Source: Flavobacteriaceae bacterium
GTDB lineage: Bacteria; Bacteroidota; Bacteroidia; Flavobacteriales; Flavobacteriaceae
Reading direction: 5' to 3'
Length of the DNA stretch: 64,000 bases
Assembly: GCA_027082925.1 (NCBI GenBank)
Contig: JALWTD010000021.1
Coordinates: 46,400-110,399 of the forward strand
Shown: positions 26,692 to 36,059 of the stretch, piece by piece
How positions within the stretch are numbered: position 1 is the stretch's first letter
Layout: every line of letters begins with the position of its first letter
Notes under the pieces: generated by a model
What the model was told of the DNA's origin: nothing
The model's input: only the letters and a program-made list of their open reading frames with translations
Database searches by the model: none
Translations under genes and position numbers: made by a program

Positions 26692-28653
26692 TTACTTTTT
26701 ATCTAATGCTACCTTCGCTGGTTTTTTACGCAGTTCACTTTCTTTCAAAGAATCTTCAGAAAGAGGTATTTTATCCAATTGTTCGTACTCTGAATTGTTT
26801 GAAATAAATTCTGGTACAATTTCTTTCATTTTTAAGATGGTTTGTTTTACATCTAATTGTTGATTGTATTCGTACAACGCTTCCATTTTTTGGTGTAATG
26901 TAACCGCTTCAACACTTTTTACCTTGGCAATCATTATTTTATCATGGTAAGTTGGTAAAGCGTTTTCTTCGCTTCCTAACAACTCTTCATATATTTTTTC
27001 TCCGGGACGCAATCCTGTAATTTCAATATCAATATCATCAGGGTAACGCAATCCTGACAATTGTATCATTTTAATCGCCAAATCAAATATTTTAATAGAT
27101 TCACCCATGTCAAATACAAAAATCTCACCTCCTTTTCCCATAGCTCCTGCCTCTAAAACGAGCTGACAGGCTTCCGGTATGGTCATAAAATAGCGGGTAA
27201 TGTCTTTATGTGTTACGGTTAACGGACCTCCGTTTTTAATTTGAGATTGAAATAGTGGAATAACCGACCCGTTTGAACCCAATACATTTCCAAAACGCGT
27301 GGTGATAAATTTGGTTTCTCCGCTGTGGCGTAAACTATTAATGTACATTTCGGCCACACGTTTGGTAGCTCCCATAACATTGGTAGGGTTAACTGCCTTA
27401 TCGGTTGAAACCATCACAAATTTTTTGACGCGATATTCCAATGACAAATCGGCTATTATTTGCGTTCCAAACACATTTACACAAATAGCTTCAAACGGAT
27501 TTTCTTCCATAAAAGGTACGTGCTTATAGGCTGCTGCATGAAAAACAATATCGGGACGATATTGGTCAAAAATAACAGCCATGCGCTTTTTGTTTCTCAC
27601 ATCGGCAACAATGGAAGTTATATTTGTACGCTTGTTACTCTTAAAATATTGTTGCAAATCGTACAATGCCGATTCTGCTTGATCGATAAGCACCAGATGC
27701 TGATAACCAAAAGTGGCTACTTGACGTGCAATTTCACTTCCTATAGAGCCGGCTGCTCCGGTAACAAATATAACCTTACGGTGAAATTCTTTTTGTAAAA
27801 TAGGATTGTTTAAAGCAATAGGTTCTCTACCTAACAAATCTTCTATTTTAACCGGTTTTATATGGTGTGCCTTTAAATTGCTATCAATCCATGATTTTAC
27901 AGGAGGCACTATTTTAACCGCAACAGCTAAAGTAGAAAATCTACTTACCGTTTCTATCAGTTGTATAGGACGTCTTTTTTGGACCGTGATAATAATTTCA
28001 CTTACTTTCTTTTTCTTGATAAATTCTTCATCAATGCTATTGGAATCGTATACTTTTAAACCATTTATTTTACTTCCTATTTTTTGTTTATTGTCATCTA
28101 CAAAGCCAATGACATGCATTTTGTTTTCACGATTGTCTTTCAGTACCGAATACGTAATTAAACCGGCATCTCCGGTTCCGTAAATAAGCACACATCTATT
28201 CTTTTGAACATCTGAAACAAGTCTGTTATAGGCTTCTTTAAATAGATATCGGCTAGCGATAAGAACAACCTCATTTAACAAAAAATGAATTACTAAAATA
28301 GATATAGGAATGGTAAATGACGGTGCAATTTGATACTTTCTATTTACAAAAACCAACGTTCCAAGTACCACAAAAGAAATGACACTCGCCAACGATACAT
28401 TTATGGAATCTCTAACACCTGTATGTCTTATGATTCCCTTGTACGAGCCTACCAATAAAAAACTACTTAAAAAAACCAATGTCAGTACCGGAAGTTGAAG
28501 TAGTAATTTGGAAGTGTCAAAAGTCAGTTGAAAATTAAAACGAATAAAATACGCCAAAATAAACGTATTGATAATGAGGTATAAATCCACCACCAACACA
28601 AACCATCTTGGGGCATTATTATCTATTATTCGCTTGGTAATTTTCTTTAACAT
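26692..28653 (-). CDS. PglF/CapD/WbpM-type nucleotide-sugar 4,6-dehydratase
   Basis: A 653-residue membrane enzyme. Four N-terminal transmembrane helices (about 20-150) precede a first Rossmann domain and a second catalytic domain with VTGAAGSIGSEIARQ. The active-site segment MVSTDKAVNPTNVMGATKR uses Met rather than Tyr in the M-xxx-K pair, as in WbpM and PglF. It converts UDP-GlcNAc to a 4-keto-6-deoxy sugar. The adjacent DegT aminotransferase and small phosphoglycosyl transferase suggest a bacillosamine- or QuiNAc4N-like lipid-linked sugar. An N-terminal fragment of this gene is duplicated at about 61.6-62.06 kb. Confidence 0.93.
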   Translation of the reverse strand: MLKKITKRIIDNNAPRWFVLVVDLYLIINTFILAYFIRFNFQLTFDTSKLLLQLPVLTLVFLSSFLLVGSYKGIIRHTGVRDSINVSLASVISFVVLGTLVFVNRKYQIAPSFTIPISILVIHFLLNEVVLIASRYLFKEAYNRLVSDVQKNRCVLIYGTGDAGLITYSVLKDNRENKMHVIGFVDDNKQKIGSKINGLKVYDSNSIDEEFIKKKKVSEIIITVQKRRPIQLIETVSRFSTLAVAVKIVPPVKSWIDSNLKAHHIKPVKIEDLLGREPIALNNPILQKEFHRKVIFVTGAAGSIGSEIARQVATFGYQHLVLIDQAESALYDLQQYFKSNKRTNITSIVADVRNKKRMAVIFDQYRPDIVFHAAAYKHVPFMEENPFEAICVNVFGTQIIADLSLEYRVKKFVMVSTDKAVNPTNVMGATKRVAEMYINSLRHSGETKFITTRFGNVLGSNGSVIPLFQSQIKNGGPLTVTHKDITRYFMTIPEACQLVLEAGAMGKGGEIFVFDMGESIKIFDLAIKMIQLSGLRYPDDIDIEITGLRPGEKIYEELLGSEENALPTYHDKIMIAKVKSVEAVTLHQKMEALYEYNQQLDVKQTILKMKEIVPEFISNNSEYEQLDKIPLSEDSLKESELRKKPAKVALDKK

Positions 28654-28656
28654 ATC

Positions 28657-29769
28657 CTAATCTTTTTGTAGAACAGCTATAATTTTGTCACGCTCTTGAC
28701 TTGTTAAACTCGATCCGCTAGGAAGGCATAAACCAAGTTGAAATAATTTTTCTGAAGTTCCATTTTCATAACTTATACAATCTTTAAATACAGGTTGAAG
28801 ATGCATTGGTTTTACCAATAATCTAGATTCTATATTTAACTCTTGTAAATATAAGTGAATTTTTTCTCTTTTTTGGTATGATGGCGCTAAAAAACAAGTC
28901 AACCACCGGTTTGCATAATATTGAGGAGGCTCCTCTAAAAATGTGAGTGACGTAGCGCGTAGTGCGCTTTTATAACTATCGAAGTGAGCTCTACGAGCTG
29001 CTATTCTATCTGTTAACACTTCCATTTGCCCTCTGCCAATACCTGCCAATACATTACTCATTCTATAATTATACCCTATATGAGTATGCTGATAATGGGG
29101 AGCCTCATCACGGGCTTGCGTGGCTAAAAAGATTGCTTTTTCCTTACTTGCTTTATCTTTACAAATAAGTGCTCCACCTCCTGAAGTCGTGATAATTTTA
29201 TTTCCGTTGAACGATAAAATACCGTAATCTCCAAAAGTACCACATTGCTGTCCTTTTACAGTACTACCAAAAGCTTCTGCAGCATCTTCTATTAAGGGTA
29301 TTTCGTATTGTTTGGCCAATGCAACAATATCTAAAATACGAGCCGGCATTCCGTATAAATGCACAACAATAATGGCTTTGGGTTTTTTTCCTACTGCCAT
29401 GCGCTCTTTAATAGCTTTTTCGAGTAAAACAGGACACATATTCCATGTTTCAGGTTCACTATCTATAAATACGGGAGTGGCACCTACATAGGTAATAGGG
29501 TTGGCCGCTGCTACAAATGTAAACGATTGACATAACACCTCATCGTGTGGTTTTACACCTGCCAATAATAAGGCTAAGTGAATGGCCGCTGTTCCCGAAC
29601 TTAATGCTGCTACATGGTGTTGCCCTCCTAAAAATTTGGCGATTGCTGTTTCAAATGCCGTTACATTAGGACCTAGTGGGGCAATCCAATTACTATCAAA
29701 AGCTTCCTGTATGTATTTCTGCTCAGACCCTCCCATATGTGGAGGCGATAACCATATGCGCTTACTCAT
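28657..29769 (-). CDS. DegT/DnrJ/EryC1/StrS sugar aminotransferase, copy 1
   Basis: The start is at ATG 29769 (MSKRIWLSPPHMGGSE), matching the second copy at 62052-63176. About 370 residues. The PLP lysine is in LSFNGNKIITTSGGG, and PLIEDAAEAFGS holds the cofactor Asp. It probably aminates C4 of the 4-keto sugar made by the adjacent CapD-type dehydratase (PglE-like). One oddity: the family motif read as ESRPLWKPMHLQP in copy 2 is ESRLLVKPMHLQP here, so two conserved residues have changed. A candidate -7 box TATTTTTG is at 29788-29795. Confidence 0.88.
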   Translation of the reverse strand: MSKRIWLSPPHMGGSEQKYIQEAFDSNWIAPLGPNVTAFETAIAKFLGGQHHVAALSSGTAAIHLALLLAGVKPHDEVLCQSFTFVAAANPITYVGATPVFIDSEPETWNMCPVLLEKAIKERMAVGKKPKAIIVVHLYGMPARILDIVALAKQYEIPLIEDAAEAFGSTVKGQQCGTFGDYGILSFNGNKIITTSGGGALICKDKASKEKAIFLATQARDEAPHYQHTHIGYNYRMSNVLAGIGRGQMEVLTDRIAARRAHFDSYKSALRATSLTFLEEPPQYYANRWLTCFLAPSYQKREKIHLYLQELNIESRLLVKPMHLQPVFKDCISYENGTSEKLFQLGLCLPSGSSLTSQERDKIIAVLQKD

Positions 29770-29787
29770 GCATTCTATCTTAAAGCC

Positions 29788-29795
29788 CAAAAATA
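29788..29795 (-). promoter_or_regulatory. Candidate -7 element upstream of DegT copy 1
   Basis: The minus strand reads TATTTTTG, an exact TAnnTTTG, 19 bases before the ATG at 29769. TTTA lies about 20 bases further upstream as a weak -33 box. It would give the dehydratase, Wza and Wzc genes downstream their own promoter, separate from the glycosyltransferase genes. Confidence 0.42.
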
Positions 29796-29918
29796 CTGTT
29801 TTTTTTTACTTCTACCTAAATGCTCTTAATGAAGGATTCATTCAACAAATAAAACAACATAGAAGTCCCAATCAAAAGTCTAAGTTTTCATTTTAGTTAA
29901 GCGCTAGACTTGATAAAA

Positions 29919-30019
29919 ACTGACTACACGACTGCAAGACTGCACGATAAAGGACCGCAAGACAGCACGATAAAGGACCGCAGGACAGCACGACTGCACG
30001 ATAGAGGACTGCAGGACAA
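29919..30019. repeat. Mosaic repeat element, copy 2 (right arm only)
   Basis: Only right-arm words occur here (GACTGCACGATAAAG, GACCGCAAGACAGCAC, GACTGCACGATAGAG). There is no left arm or conserved centre, so this is a truncated copy. It is followed by the AGTCTTAGT-type flank seen beside other copies. It separates DegT copy 1 from the sugar transferase gene. Confidence 0.75.
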
Positions 30020-30042
30020 AAGAGTCTTAGTTCTAGTCTTCG

Positions 30043-30591
30043 TTAAAATAATACACGAAACGTTTGTAAAATAATTTTAATATCTCCCAAAAAAGTATGG
30101 TTGTAATAATAGTCTAAATTCATTCTTACTTTATCAGGAAATAATACTGTATCGTTATAATGCGTTGGATTTTTTTGTTGTTTTAACAATAATTCTTCAT
30201 TCGCATACTTTATAGCGGCCTTGCTTGTTAAACCGGGTTTGAGTTCTAAAATTTTTCTATTTTCACCTTCTAATCTATCATAATACCCGGCTATATCAGG
30301 TCTAGGTCCTACCAAACTCATTTCTCCTTTTAATACATTGAATAACTGAGGCAATTCATCTAACTTATATTTTCTTAAAAAAGCACCTATTTTTGACACT
30401 TTACAAGTGTTTATATGCATGGTACGCAATTTATAAATAGTAAACGGTTTACCAAATTGTCCAATACGTTTTTGTAAAAATACACCATTTGTATTTGTAT
30501 CTATACATGCCACTAACCAACTAATTAATAATACTGGAAATAATACTATTAAACTCACAAAAGCAAAAATAATATCGAAGATTTGTTTCAT
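30043..30591 (-). CDS. Small phosphoglycosyl transferase (PglC/WecA-independent initiating sugar transferase)
   Basis: About 182 residues; ATG at 30591. One N-terminal re-entrant hydrophobic segment (IFDIIFAFVSLIVLFPVLLISWLV) is followed by the catalytic KRIGQFGKPFTIYKLRTM and KYKLDELPQLFNVLKGEMSLVGPRPD motifs, with the Asp-Glu pair in LDELPQ. It transfers a phosphosugar from a UDP-sugar to undecaprenyl phosphate, starting repeat-unit synthesis. The loop between the two motifs is shorter than in most relatives. With the neighbouring PglF-like and PglE-like enzymes it resembles a PglC-type initiator. A second initiator is at 33203. Confidence 0.88.
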   Translation of the reverse strand: MKQIFDIIFAFVSLIVLFPVLLISWLVACIDTNTNGVFLQKRIGQFGKPFTIYKLRTMHINTCKVSKIGAFLRKYKLDELPQLFNVLKGEMSLVGPRPDIAGYYDRLEGENRKILELKPGLTSKAAIKYANEELLLKQQKNPTHYNDTVLFPDKVRMNLDYYYNHTFLGDIKIILQTFRVLF

Positions 30592-30617
30592 CAATTTTAA
30601 AATTTAACACAGAACCT

Positions 30618-31271
30618 TTAAATGCGCTTTTTTGATAAATAGTAATCTATGCAAATAGAAGGATACTTCTCCGCTCGCATCTGATTTATTACTTTATCAA
30701 TATCATGATTAAAGTTTTTAAATTCAACATCATTTGTCTTTGTATTTATTTTTAAATAACAGGATTGATTTATGTATTCTCGATTTTGTCCTAAACTACC
30801 CGTATTAAATATTGAAAATCCTTTTTTAATTCTACCAAATTGTTGATGGGAATGACCAATAATATAATTTGTAGAAAATTCAATTTTAGAGATATCAGTA
30901 TCTGCGTATATATATTGGTTGTTAATTGTATGCTGAATTCTAAAACCTTCTATTTGTAATTCATTTTTATATTTATTTATAGTTTGAATTAAGTCTTTGT
31001 CAAATTTTGGATAACAGTAATTAAAGAAGCATCTTGCTACTGGGTGCTTTCCAGAATAATTACCTAAAATATAATTTGCTTCATGATTCCCTTTTAAAAC
31101 ATTACAATTATCCACATTTTGTAAAAATTCAACACATTCATTTGACCAAGGTCCATAATTAACTATATCTCCATGAGAAACAAATAAATCTGTATCTCTT
31201 GCTTCCAATTTAAATAGCTTTTCTAAAGCAATTATGTTTCCGTGAACATCTCCAAATACAACAATTTTCAT
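30618..31271 (-). CDS. Calcineurin-like metallophosphoesterase
   Basis: A 217-residue YfcE/MJ0936-like phosphoesterase. Metal-ligand motifs are visible in order: FGDVHGN at residues 6-12, GDIVNYGPW, LKGNHE, and the C-terminal GHSHQQFG. No substrate can be read from the sequence. It overlaps the upstream epimerase gene by 4 bases, forming a tight trio with the epimerase and an ATP-grasp gene inside the polysaccharide locus, so it may act on a phosphorylated sugar or lipid intermediate. Confidence 0.82.
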   Translation of the reverse strand: MKIVVFGDVHGNIIALEKLFKLEARDTDLFVSHGDIVNYGPWSNECVEFLQNVDNCNVLKGNHEANYILGNYSGKHPVARCFFNYCYPKFDKDLIQTINKYKNELQIEGFRIQHTINNQYIYADTDISKIEFSTNYIIGHSHQQFGRIKKGFSIFNTGSLGQNREYINQSCYLKINTKTNDVEFKNFNHDIDKVINQMRAEKYPSICIDYYLSKKRI

Positions 31272-32152
31272 ACTTTTAGCATTTCTTTGATACCAATAGA
31301 TAATTTTTTAAAATTTCGAATATCTATAACCTTTTCCAATTTTTCAGTATTAATTACAGCTCTATTATAACAAATATCTTCATCTTCATTTTCAATTATA
31401 ATATTCCCACCCAAAACATGTTTTATTTCTTCAGCTAATTCTAATAAGGTCGTTTCAATACCTGAACACCCATTTAAAATTCCAGTAATATCATGCTTTA
31501 TAGCCTCAACAACAATAGTAGCTGCATCTGACACATGAAGAAAATCAACACTAACCATATTCCCATTTCTCAAAATAATTTTATCCGATCTATTTACTTG
31601 ATCTAAAAAATTACATATAACTCCATTCCATTTCATTCCTTTTCCATATAAAGAAGAAAATCTAATCTGGCATAATTCTACTTTATTTAACACTGAAAAA
31701 CTTTGAAATATCAGTTCTTGCATTAATTTTGAAGAATTATAAATAACATGTTTCCCTAAAGGGTAAGTTTTACAATTCTCATCTAAATCTAAAGCCCACG
31801 GTTTATTTGCTACAGAAAGTGTTGAACAATTAATAATTTTTTTGACTGATGATTGCTTAGCTATCCATTTACAGATATTTTGACTTCCTAAAATATTCGT
31901 CCTATAGATTTGCTCGAGATGTTTTTCGTCTAAATAATTTCCGCCTGGTAGTATAGTCGCACAGTTTACAATAACATCAAAATAATTTCTAGGTAAAATA
32001 TTAAAACTTGTCATTTCTGCAATGTCAACACTATAATCTCCTTTAGAAGTGTTCCTTGAAGTATTTTTAATTTCATAACCTTCATTTTGTTTCAACAACG
32101 AAGTTAAATTTCCTCCTAAAAAACCTGTCCCTCCAAATACTAGAATTTTCAT
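31268..32152 (-). CDS. NAD-dependent epimerase/dehydratase (extended SDR)
   Basis: A 294-residue Rossmann enzyme with GGTGFLGGN at residues 8-16 and NCATILPGGNYLDEKHLEQIYRTNILG. The active-site Tyr-Lys is probably in VIYNSSKLMQE (Y-xxx-K). It probably modifies a nucleotide sugar (C4 epimerisation, reduction or dehydration). It overlaps its upstream ATP-grasp neighbour by one base and its downstream phosphoesterase by 4. Confidence 0.8.
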   Translation of the reverse strand: MKILVFGGTGFLGGNLTSLLKQNEGYEIKNTSRNTSKGDYSVDIAEMTSFNILPRNYFDVIVNCATILPGGNYLDEKHLEQIYRTNILGSQNICKWIAKQSSVKKIINCSTLSVANKPWALDLDENCKTYPLGKHVIYNSSKLMQELIFQSFSVLNKVELCQIRFSSLYGKGMKWNGVICNFLDQVNRSDKIILRNGNMVSVDFLHVSDAATIVVEAIKHDITGILNGCSGIETTLLELAEEIKHVLGGNIIIENEDEDICYNRAVINTEKLEKVIDIRNFKKLSIGIKEMLKV

Positions 32153-33198
32153 TAAACTATTTTTAAAGAAAAGTTTTTAAATTTTGCTTTAGGTTTTTTT
32201 AACTTCCTATCTGCTTCTAAAGCTTTTAATTCTGATTCATCAATGAACAAATCAGACCAAACTTTAAGCACAACTCCATTTTTTAATTTTGGTTTTTCTA
32301 TTTTAATCTCAAATAAATAATAGTTTAAAATAGCTTCCACTTCATTAAAGCCATAAAAATGACGTAAAGGAGTCGTTCCACTAAATCTTCCATTAATTTC
32401 AAAAATTATAGGCTCTCCATTAAGGACTCTAAACTGAAAATTAACAGGTCCATCTGAATTTAATTTTTCAGCGATTACTTTTATTTTATCATCATAAATT
32501 GATGTCTCTGAATCTCGATAAGCTCTATAAGTATTACCATCTCTTAAATCTCGCTTTAACGTAACTATTGCTTTACATTCTCCATTTATAACAGTACATC
32601 CAGAGGTGTATTCTCCATCATTTAAAGGTAAATATTGCTGAACCACCGTTTTACTTTGAGGACTATACATCTTCATTAACTCTTTAAAATTATTTATCTT
32701 CTTAACTCCTTGAGACCTGGCTCCATATATGGGTTTAGCAAACAATGGAAAACCTATATCTTCCGAAATTTTTACTAAATTCTCTTTCTTATTAGCCATC
32801 ACTGAGTATGGAAATGAAAAATTATTCTTTTCCAAAAATTTTGCAGTTAAATACTTATCATTTGCAATATCAATTACCTTTTGATTACTTACAATCACTA
32901 TACAGTTATACTCTCTCAATAACTGATTCTTAAACCTTGAAAATATTGGTAACTCTAAATCTGTTCCTACTAAAATAGCATCAATTTTATGCCTTGCAAT
33001 AATATCCTTAATTTCATTCATGAAATTTGGATCCTTTGCTAAAGGAATCGTAATTGCATAATCCCCTAACCAATGTCCAGCTGAACGAGGATCAGGGTCT
33101 GCTGTAAAAATTCTCTTTTTAAAGTTTGATATTTGAAGTAATCTTAATATTCCTTGCCCTAATAAAGCCCCAGCTCCAGTAACTAATATATTTTTCAT
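32152..33198 (-). CDS. ATP-grasp domain protein (carbamoyl-phosphate-synthase-like)
   Basis: A 348-residue protein. A Rossmann-like preATP-grasp domain (MKNILVTGAGALLGQGILRLLQ) is followed by an ATP-grasp fold (PLFAKPIYGARSQGVKKI; PVNFQFRVLNGEPIIFEINGRFSGT). Family members ligate a carboxylate to an amine or similar. In polysaccharide loci such genes are candidates for attaching an amino acid or other acyl group to a sugar. The exact reaction is unknown. First gene of the trio. Confidence 0.75.
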   Translation of the reverse strand: MKNILVTGAGALLGQGILRLLQISNFKKRIFTADPDPRSAGHWLGDYAITIPLAKDPNFMNEIKDIIARHKIDAILVGTDLELPIFSRFKNQLLREYNCIVIVSNQKVIDIANDKYLTAKFLEKNNFSFPYSVMANKKENLVKISEDIGFPLFAKPIYGARSQGVKKINNFKELMKMYSPQSKTVVQQYLPLNDGEYTSGCTVINGECKAIVTLKRDLRDGNTYRAYRDSETSIYDDKIKVIAEKLNSDGPVNFQFRVLNGEPIIFEINGRFSGTTPLRHFYGFNEVEAILNYYLFEIKIEKPKLKNGVVLKVWSDLFIDESELKALEADRKLKKPKAKFKNFSLKIV

Positions 33199-33202
33199 TT
33201 TT

Positions 33203-33817
33203 TCATTTATTTTTTCTTAATTCATCAAACCGAGGCATTGTTGAACCTCCCGCTGCTGATATCCCTTCTTTTATTAACACTTTTCGAATAGTTTTCCATA
33301 AAATTTTTAAATCTAACAGAAAACTGATATTTTCTACATACCAAACATCATATTCGAATTTTTGTTGCCATTCTATAGCATTTCTACCATTCACTTGTGC
33401 CCACCCGGTGATACCCGGTCTAACGAGATGTCGTTTTTTTTGTGTTTTATCGTATAACGATAAATATTCTGGAAGTAACGGCCTAGGACCTATTAAACTC
33501 ATTTCCCCTTTTAATACATTTACCAATTGAGGCAATTCATCTAATGATGTTTTACGTATAAATCGTCCTATTTTAGTCAATCGCTTAGCATCGGGCAGTA
33601 AATTTCCTTCTTTATCTTTTTCATCGGTCATGGTTTTAAACTTAAGTATGTTAAACAACTTCTCATTTTTACCCGGTCGTACTTGAACAAAAAATGGGTT
33701 TCCTTTGTTGACTACGGTAAGGCAAACAGCTACAATTAACAATAATGGGCTTAAAACCAGCAAACCTAAAAGTGCTACAAAAAAATCAAGTACCCTTTTA
33801 AAATGAATTCTGTACAT
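33203..33817 (-). CDS. Initiating sugar transferase (phosphoglycosyl transferase)
   Basis: The start at ATG 33817 (MYRIHFKRVLDFFVALLGLLVL) places the membrane segment at the N-terminus as in relatives. An upstream in-frame start at 33883 would add 22 unrelated residues. Motifs are VRPGKNEKLFNILKFKTM, KTSLDELPQLVNVLKGEMSLIGPRP and GITGWAQVNGRN. About 204 residues, typical of EpsL/WcaJ catalytic domains without the large N-terminal part. The C-terminal SAAGGSTMPRF is common in Bacteroidota members. It is the second initiating transferase in the locus. Confidence 0.9.
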   Translation of the reverse strand: MYRIHFKRVLDFFVALLGLLVLSPLLLIVAVCLTVVNKGNPFFVQVRPGKNEKLFNILKFKTMTDEKDKEGNLLPDAKRLTKIGRFIRKTSLDELPQLVNVLKGEMSLIGPRPLLPEYLSLYDKTQKKRHLVRPGITGWAQVNGRNAIEWQQKFEYDVWYVENISFLLDLKILWKTIRKVLIKEGISAAGGSTMPRFDELRKNK

Positions 33818-34006
33818 ACACTTAAAAAAATGGAATGTTAATTCCAGTTCTATCTTATTATTTTTAATACCGTAAATATACAAAAATTGAGATTCAAGTA
33901 CTTTCTTTTTTTACTCGTAAATACTATTTCAATATCTTATAAAATAACTAGTTAAACTTCATTTTACTATTAACTCATTCTACTTAATAATTTGGAAACA
34001 TAAATT

Positions 34007-35146
34007 TTAGTACGAAGTTGTAATTTCACTATATGATTTTAAAGTATTATCCCATACTTTTTTTTGTTCATATTTTTCTTCTACATAACCTCTACACACT
34101 TTTGACATCTCGTCTATTGTATCTTTATTTGTAAGTACCTTTTCCATTGCTTTTGTAAGTGCTTCAACAGATTTGGATGGAATTAAAATTCCATTATAAC
34201 CGTTTTTAATTATCTCGTTGCAACCAATAATATTTGATGAAATTGCAGGTACGCCCATAGCTGCAGCTTCCATTAAAGAAACACCAAAACCCTCTCTATA
34301 ACTTGGAAAAACAAAAATAGTCATCATATTTAAAAAAGGACGAACATCTTTTTGAAAACCCACATTAATAATTGCTGGATTTAAAATTATTTCATCTCTA
34401 ATGTTGCTTTCTATTGCATCTTCTTTTTCAAAATCTCCAACAAGTAACAATCTTACCTCTGGTGAATCTGAATGAATTTTTAAAAATGCTTGAACAAGCT
34501 CATTTACTCCTTTATCTCTTACAAGCCTACCCACAAAACCATAAACAATAGTAGAAGATTTTATGCCATATCGTTCCTTTAAATTTGGTACTTTTTGATT
34601 TAGTGGTGAAAAAAAATCAACATCAACGCCATTTACACTACCATTCCCTATAATTCTAATATGCTTTTTAGTGATTTTTTCTTGGATAATTATATCTTTT
34701 ACACCGTAACTTACAGCGTATATATGGGAAGCAAAAAAACAGGATAGTTTCTCCATACATATAAGTAGCCTCCTTTTTATACCTTTTAGACCTTGGTAAC
34801 GCAAACCATGTATGTAATATATTCTTGTAGGTACCCTATTAATCCATGAAGCAATCATACTTAACAAACCTGCTTTCGGTGTACTCCCATGGACAACCTC
34901 TGGCTTTAATTTATATAATAGAATTGATAGTTTAAAGAGACTCACAACATCGTAAAAAACATTTATTTTTCGCTTCATAGTAACCGCACTCCCTTTAACT
35001 TGCTCTTTCCTACATATTTCATCAAGCATTTCTCCGGGGCTAGAGATCACCTCAACATCAAATTTGTTTTTAAGCACTTGTAGTTGCCCTTTAAAAAAGC
35101 CGAGTGATATTGGAACTGTGGTTATTATTATAAACTTTCTTTTCAT
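34007..35146 (-). CDS. Glycosyltransferase family 4 protein
   Basis: A 379-residue GT-B enzyme. The N-terminal acceptor domain has VVHGSTPKAGLLSMIASWI, as in Bacteroidota GT4 enzymes of capsule loci. The C-terminal donor domain has GFVGRLVRDKGVNELVQAF and the retaining-enzyme motif FPSYREGFGVSLMEAAAMGVP (E-x7-E). It adds one sugar of the repeat unit at the cytoplasmic face of the membrane. Donor and acceptor cannot be predicted. Confidence 0.92.
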   Translation of the reverse strand: MKRKFIIITTVPISLGFFKGQLQVLKNKFDVEVISSPGEMLDEICRKEQVKGSAVTMKRKINVFYDVVSLFKLSILLYKLKPEVVHGSTPKAGLLSMIASWINRVPTRIYYIHGLRYQGLKGIKRRLLICMEKLSCFFASHIYAVSYGVKDIIIQEKITKKHIRIIGNGSVNGVDVDFFSPLNQKVPNLKERYGIKSSTIVYGFVGRLVRDKGVNELVQAFLKIHSDSPEVRLLLVGDFEKEDAIESNIRDEIILNPAIINVGFQKDVRPFLNMMTIFVFPSYREGFGVSLMEAAAMGVPAISSNIIGCNEIIKNGYNGILIPSKSVEALTKAMEKVLTNKDTIDEMSKVCRGYVEEKYEQKKVWDNTLKSYSEITTSY

Positions 35147-35157
35147 TTACGCTACAA

Positions 35158-36033
35158 TTACTTGACAGGCAAACCTGGTACATTTGTACTCTTAATTACT
35201 GCTATTTCTTTTTTTAACAACTGTAATAACTCACCATCAATAACTCCTGAACCTCTTTTATTTAGAAGTAACTCCAATTTATGTATCTTTCCTAAAAAGA
35301 AAACAATCATAGATTTTACGTATGATTTTAACACTAATTGAACATAGTACTTCCCCGCATATTTTTTATACATGGCTCTTTCATTTTTATATGCAGTCAT
35401 TATTTTTTCGGAAGTAGCATTTCCTTCCTCACGGTAATAGTAAAGAGGTTCGGAAATTGTACAAGCTCTTAAATCATTTTTCAAACTTGATTTTAACCAC
35501 AAATCATAATCTTGGGCAATTTTTAACAATGGATTGTATTGATTTCTTATAAACCAACTTTTTCTTCCTAGCACAGCAGCATGAACAATTCCCTTCTTTT
35601 TAAATAACAGCTCTTTAAATTCAATTTTTTTGGTGTCAGCACCTCGTATTCCTATAAGTTTAAGACTATTTGTAACAGAATACACCCCTGTACTAACAAT
35701 GTCAATATCTGGGTTGTTTTCTAAAATTTTTAATTGTTTTTCAAGCCTTGTTGGCGACATTAAATCATCGGCATCCATTCTGGCTATATAGTCGTATTTA
35801 GCTAAATTAGTAATCTCATTAAGACGTGTCGCTAATTTTTTATTTTTCCCATCAGAATATACTCGTACTCTGGGGTCGTGTACCGATTTTGCAATTTTAA
35901 GTGAACCATCGGTAGAGCCATCATCAACCAATAGTAGTTCCCAATCTTTGTATGTTTGCGCAAATACCGAACGAATGGCATCTGCCAAATATTTTTCAGC
36001 ATTGTAAAACGGAATTGCTATTGTTATTGACAT
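35158..36033 (-). CDS. Glycosyltransferase family 2 protein
   Basis: A 291-residue GT-A enzyme. MSITIAIPFYNAEKYLADAIRSV and LLVDDGSTDGS form the nucleotide-binding start, and the metal-binding DxD is in IARMDADDLMSP. The C-terminal third (YYREEGNATSEKI onward) is helical and probably membrane-associated. It transfers one sugar of the repeat unit; specificity unknown. Confidence 0.92.
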   Translation of the reverse strand: MSITIAIPFYNAEKYLADAIRSVFAQTYKDWELLLVDDGSTDGSLKIAKSVHDPRVRVYSDGKNKKLATRLNEITNLAKYDYIARMDADDLMSPTRLEKQLKILENNPDIDIVSTGVYSVTNSLKLIGIRGADTKKIEFKELLFKKKGIVHAAVLGRKSWFIRNQYNPLLKIAQDYDLWLKSSLKNDLRACTISEPLYYYREEGNATSEKIMTAYKNERAMYKKYAGKYYVQLVLKSYVKSMIVFFLGKIHKLELLLNKRGSGVIDGELLQLLKKEIAVIKSTNVPGLPVK

Positions 36034-36059
36034 AATTTATCACTCTGTTTTGTTAATAT

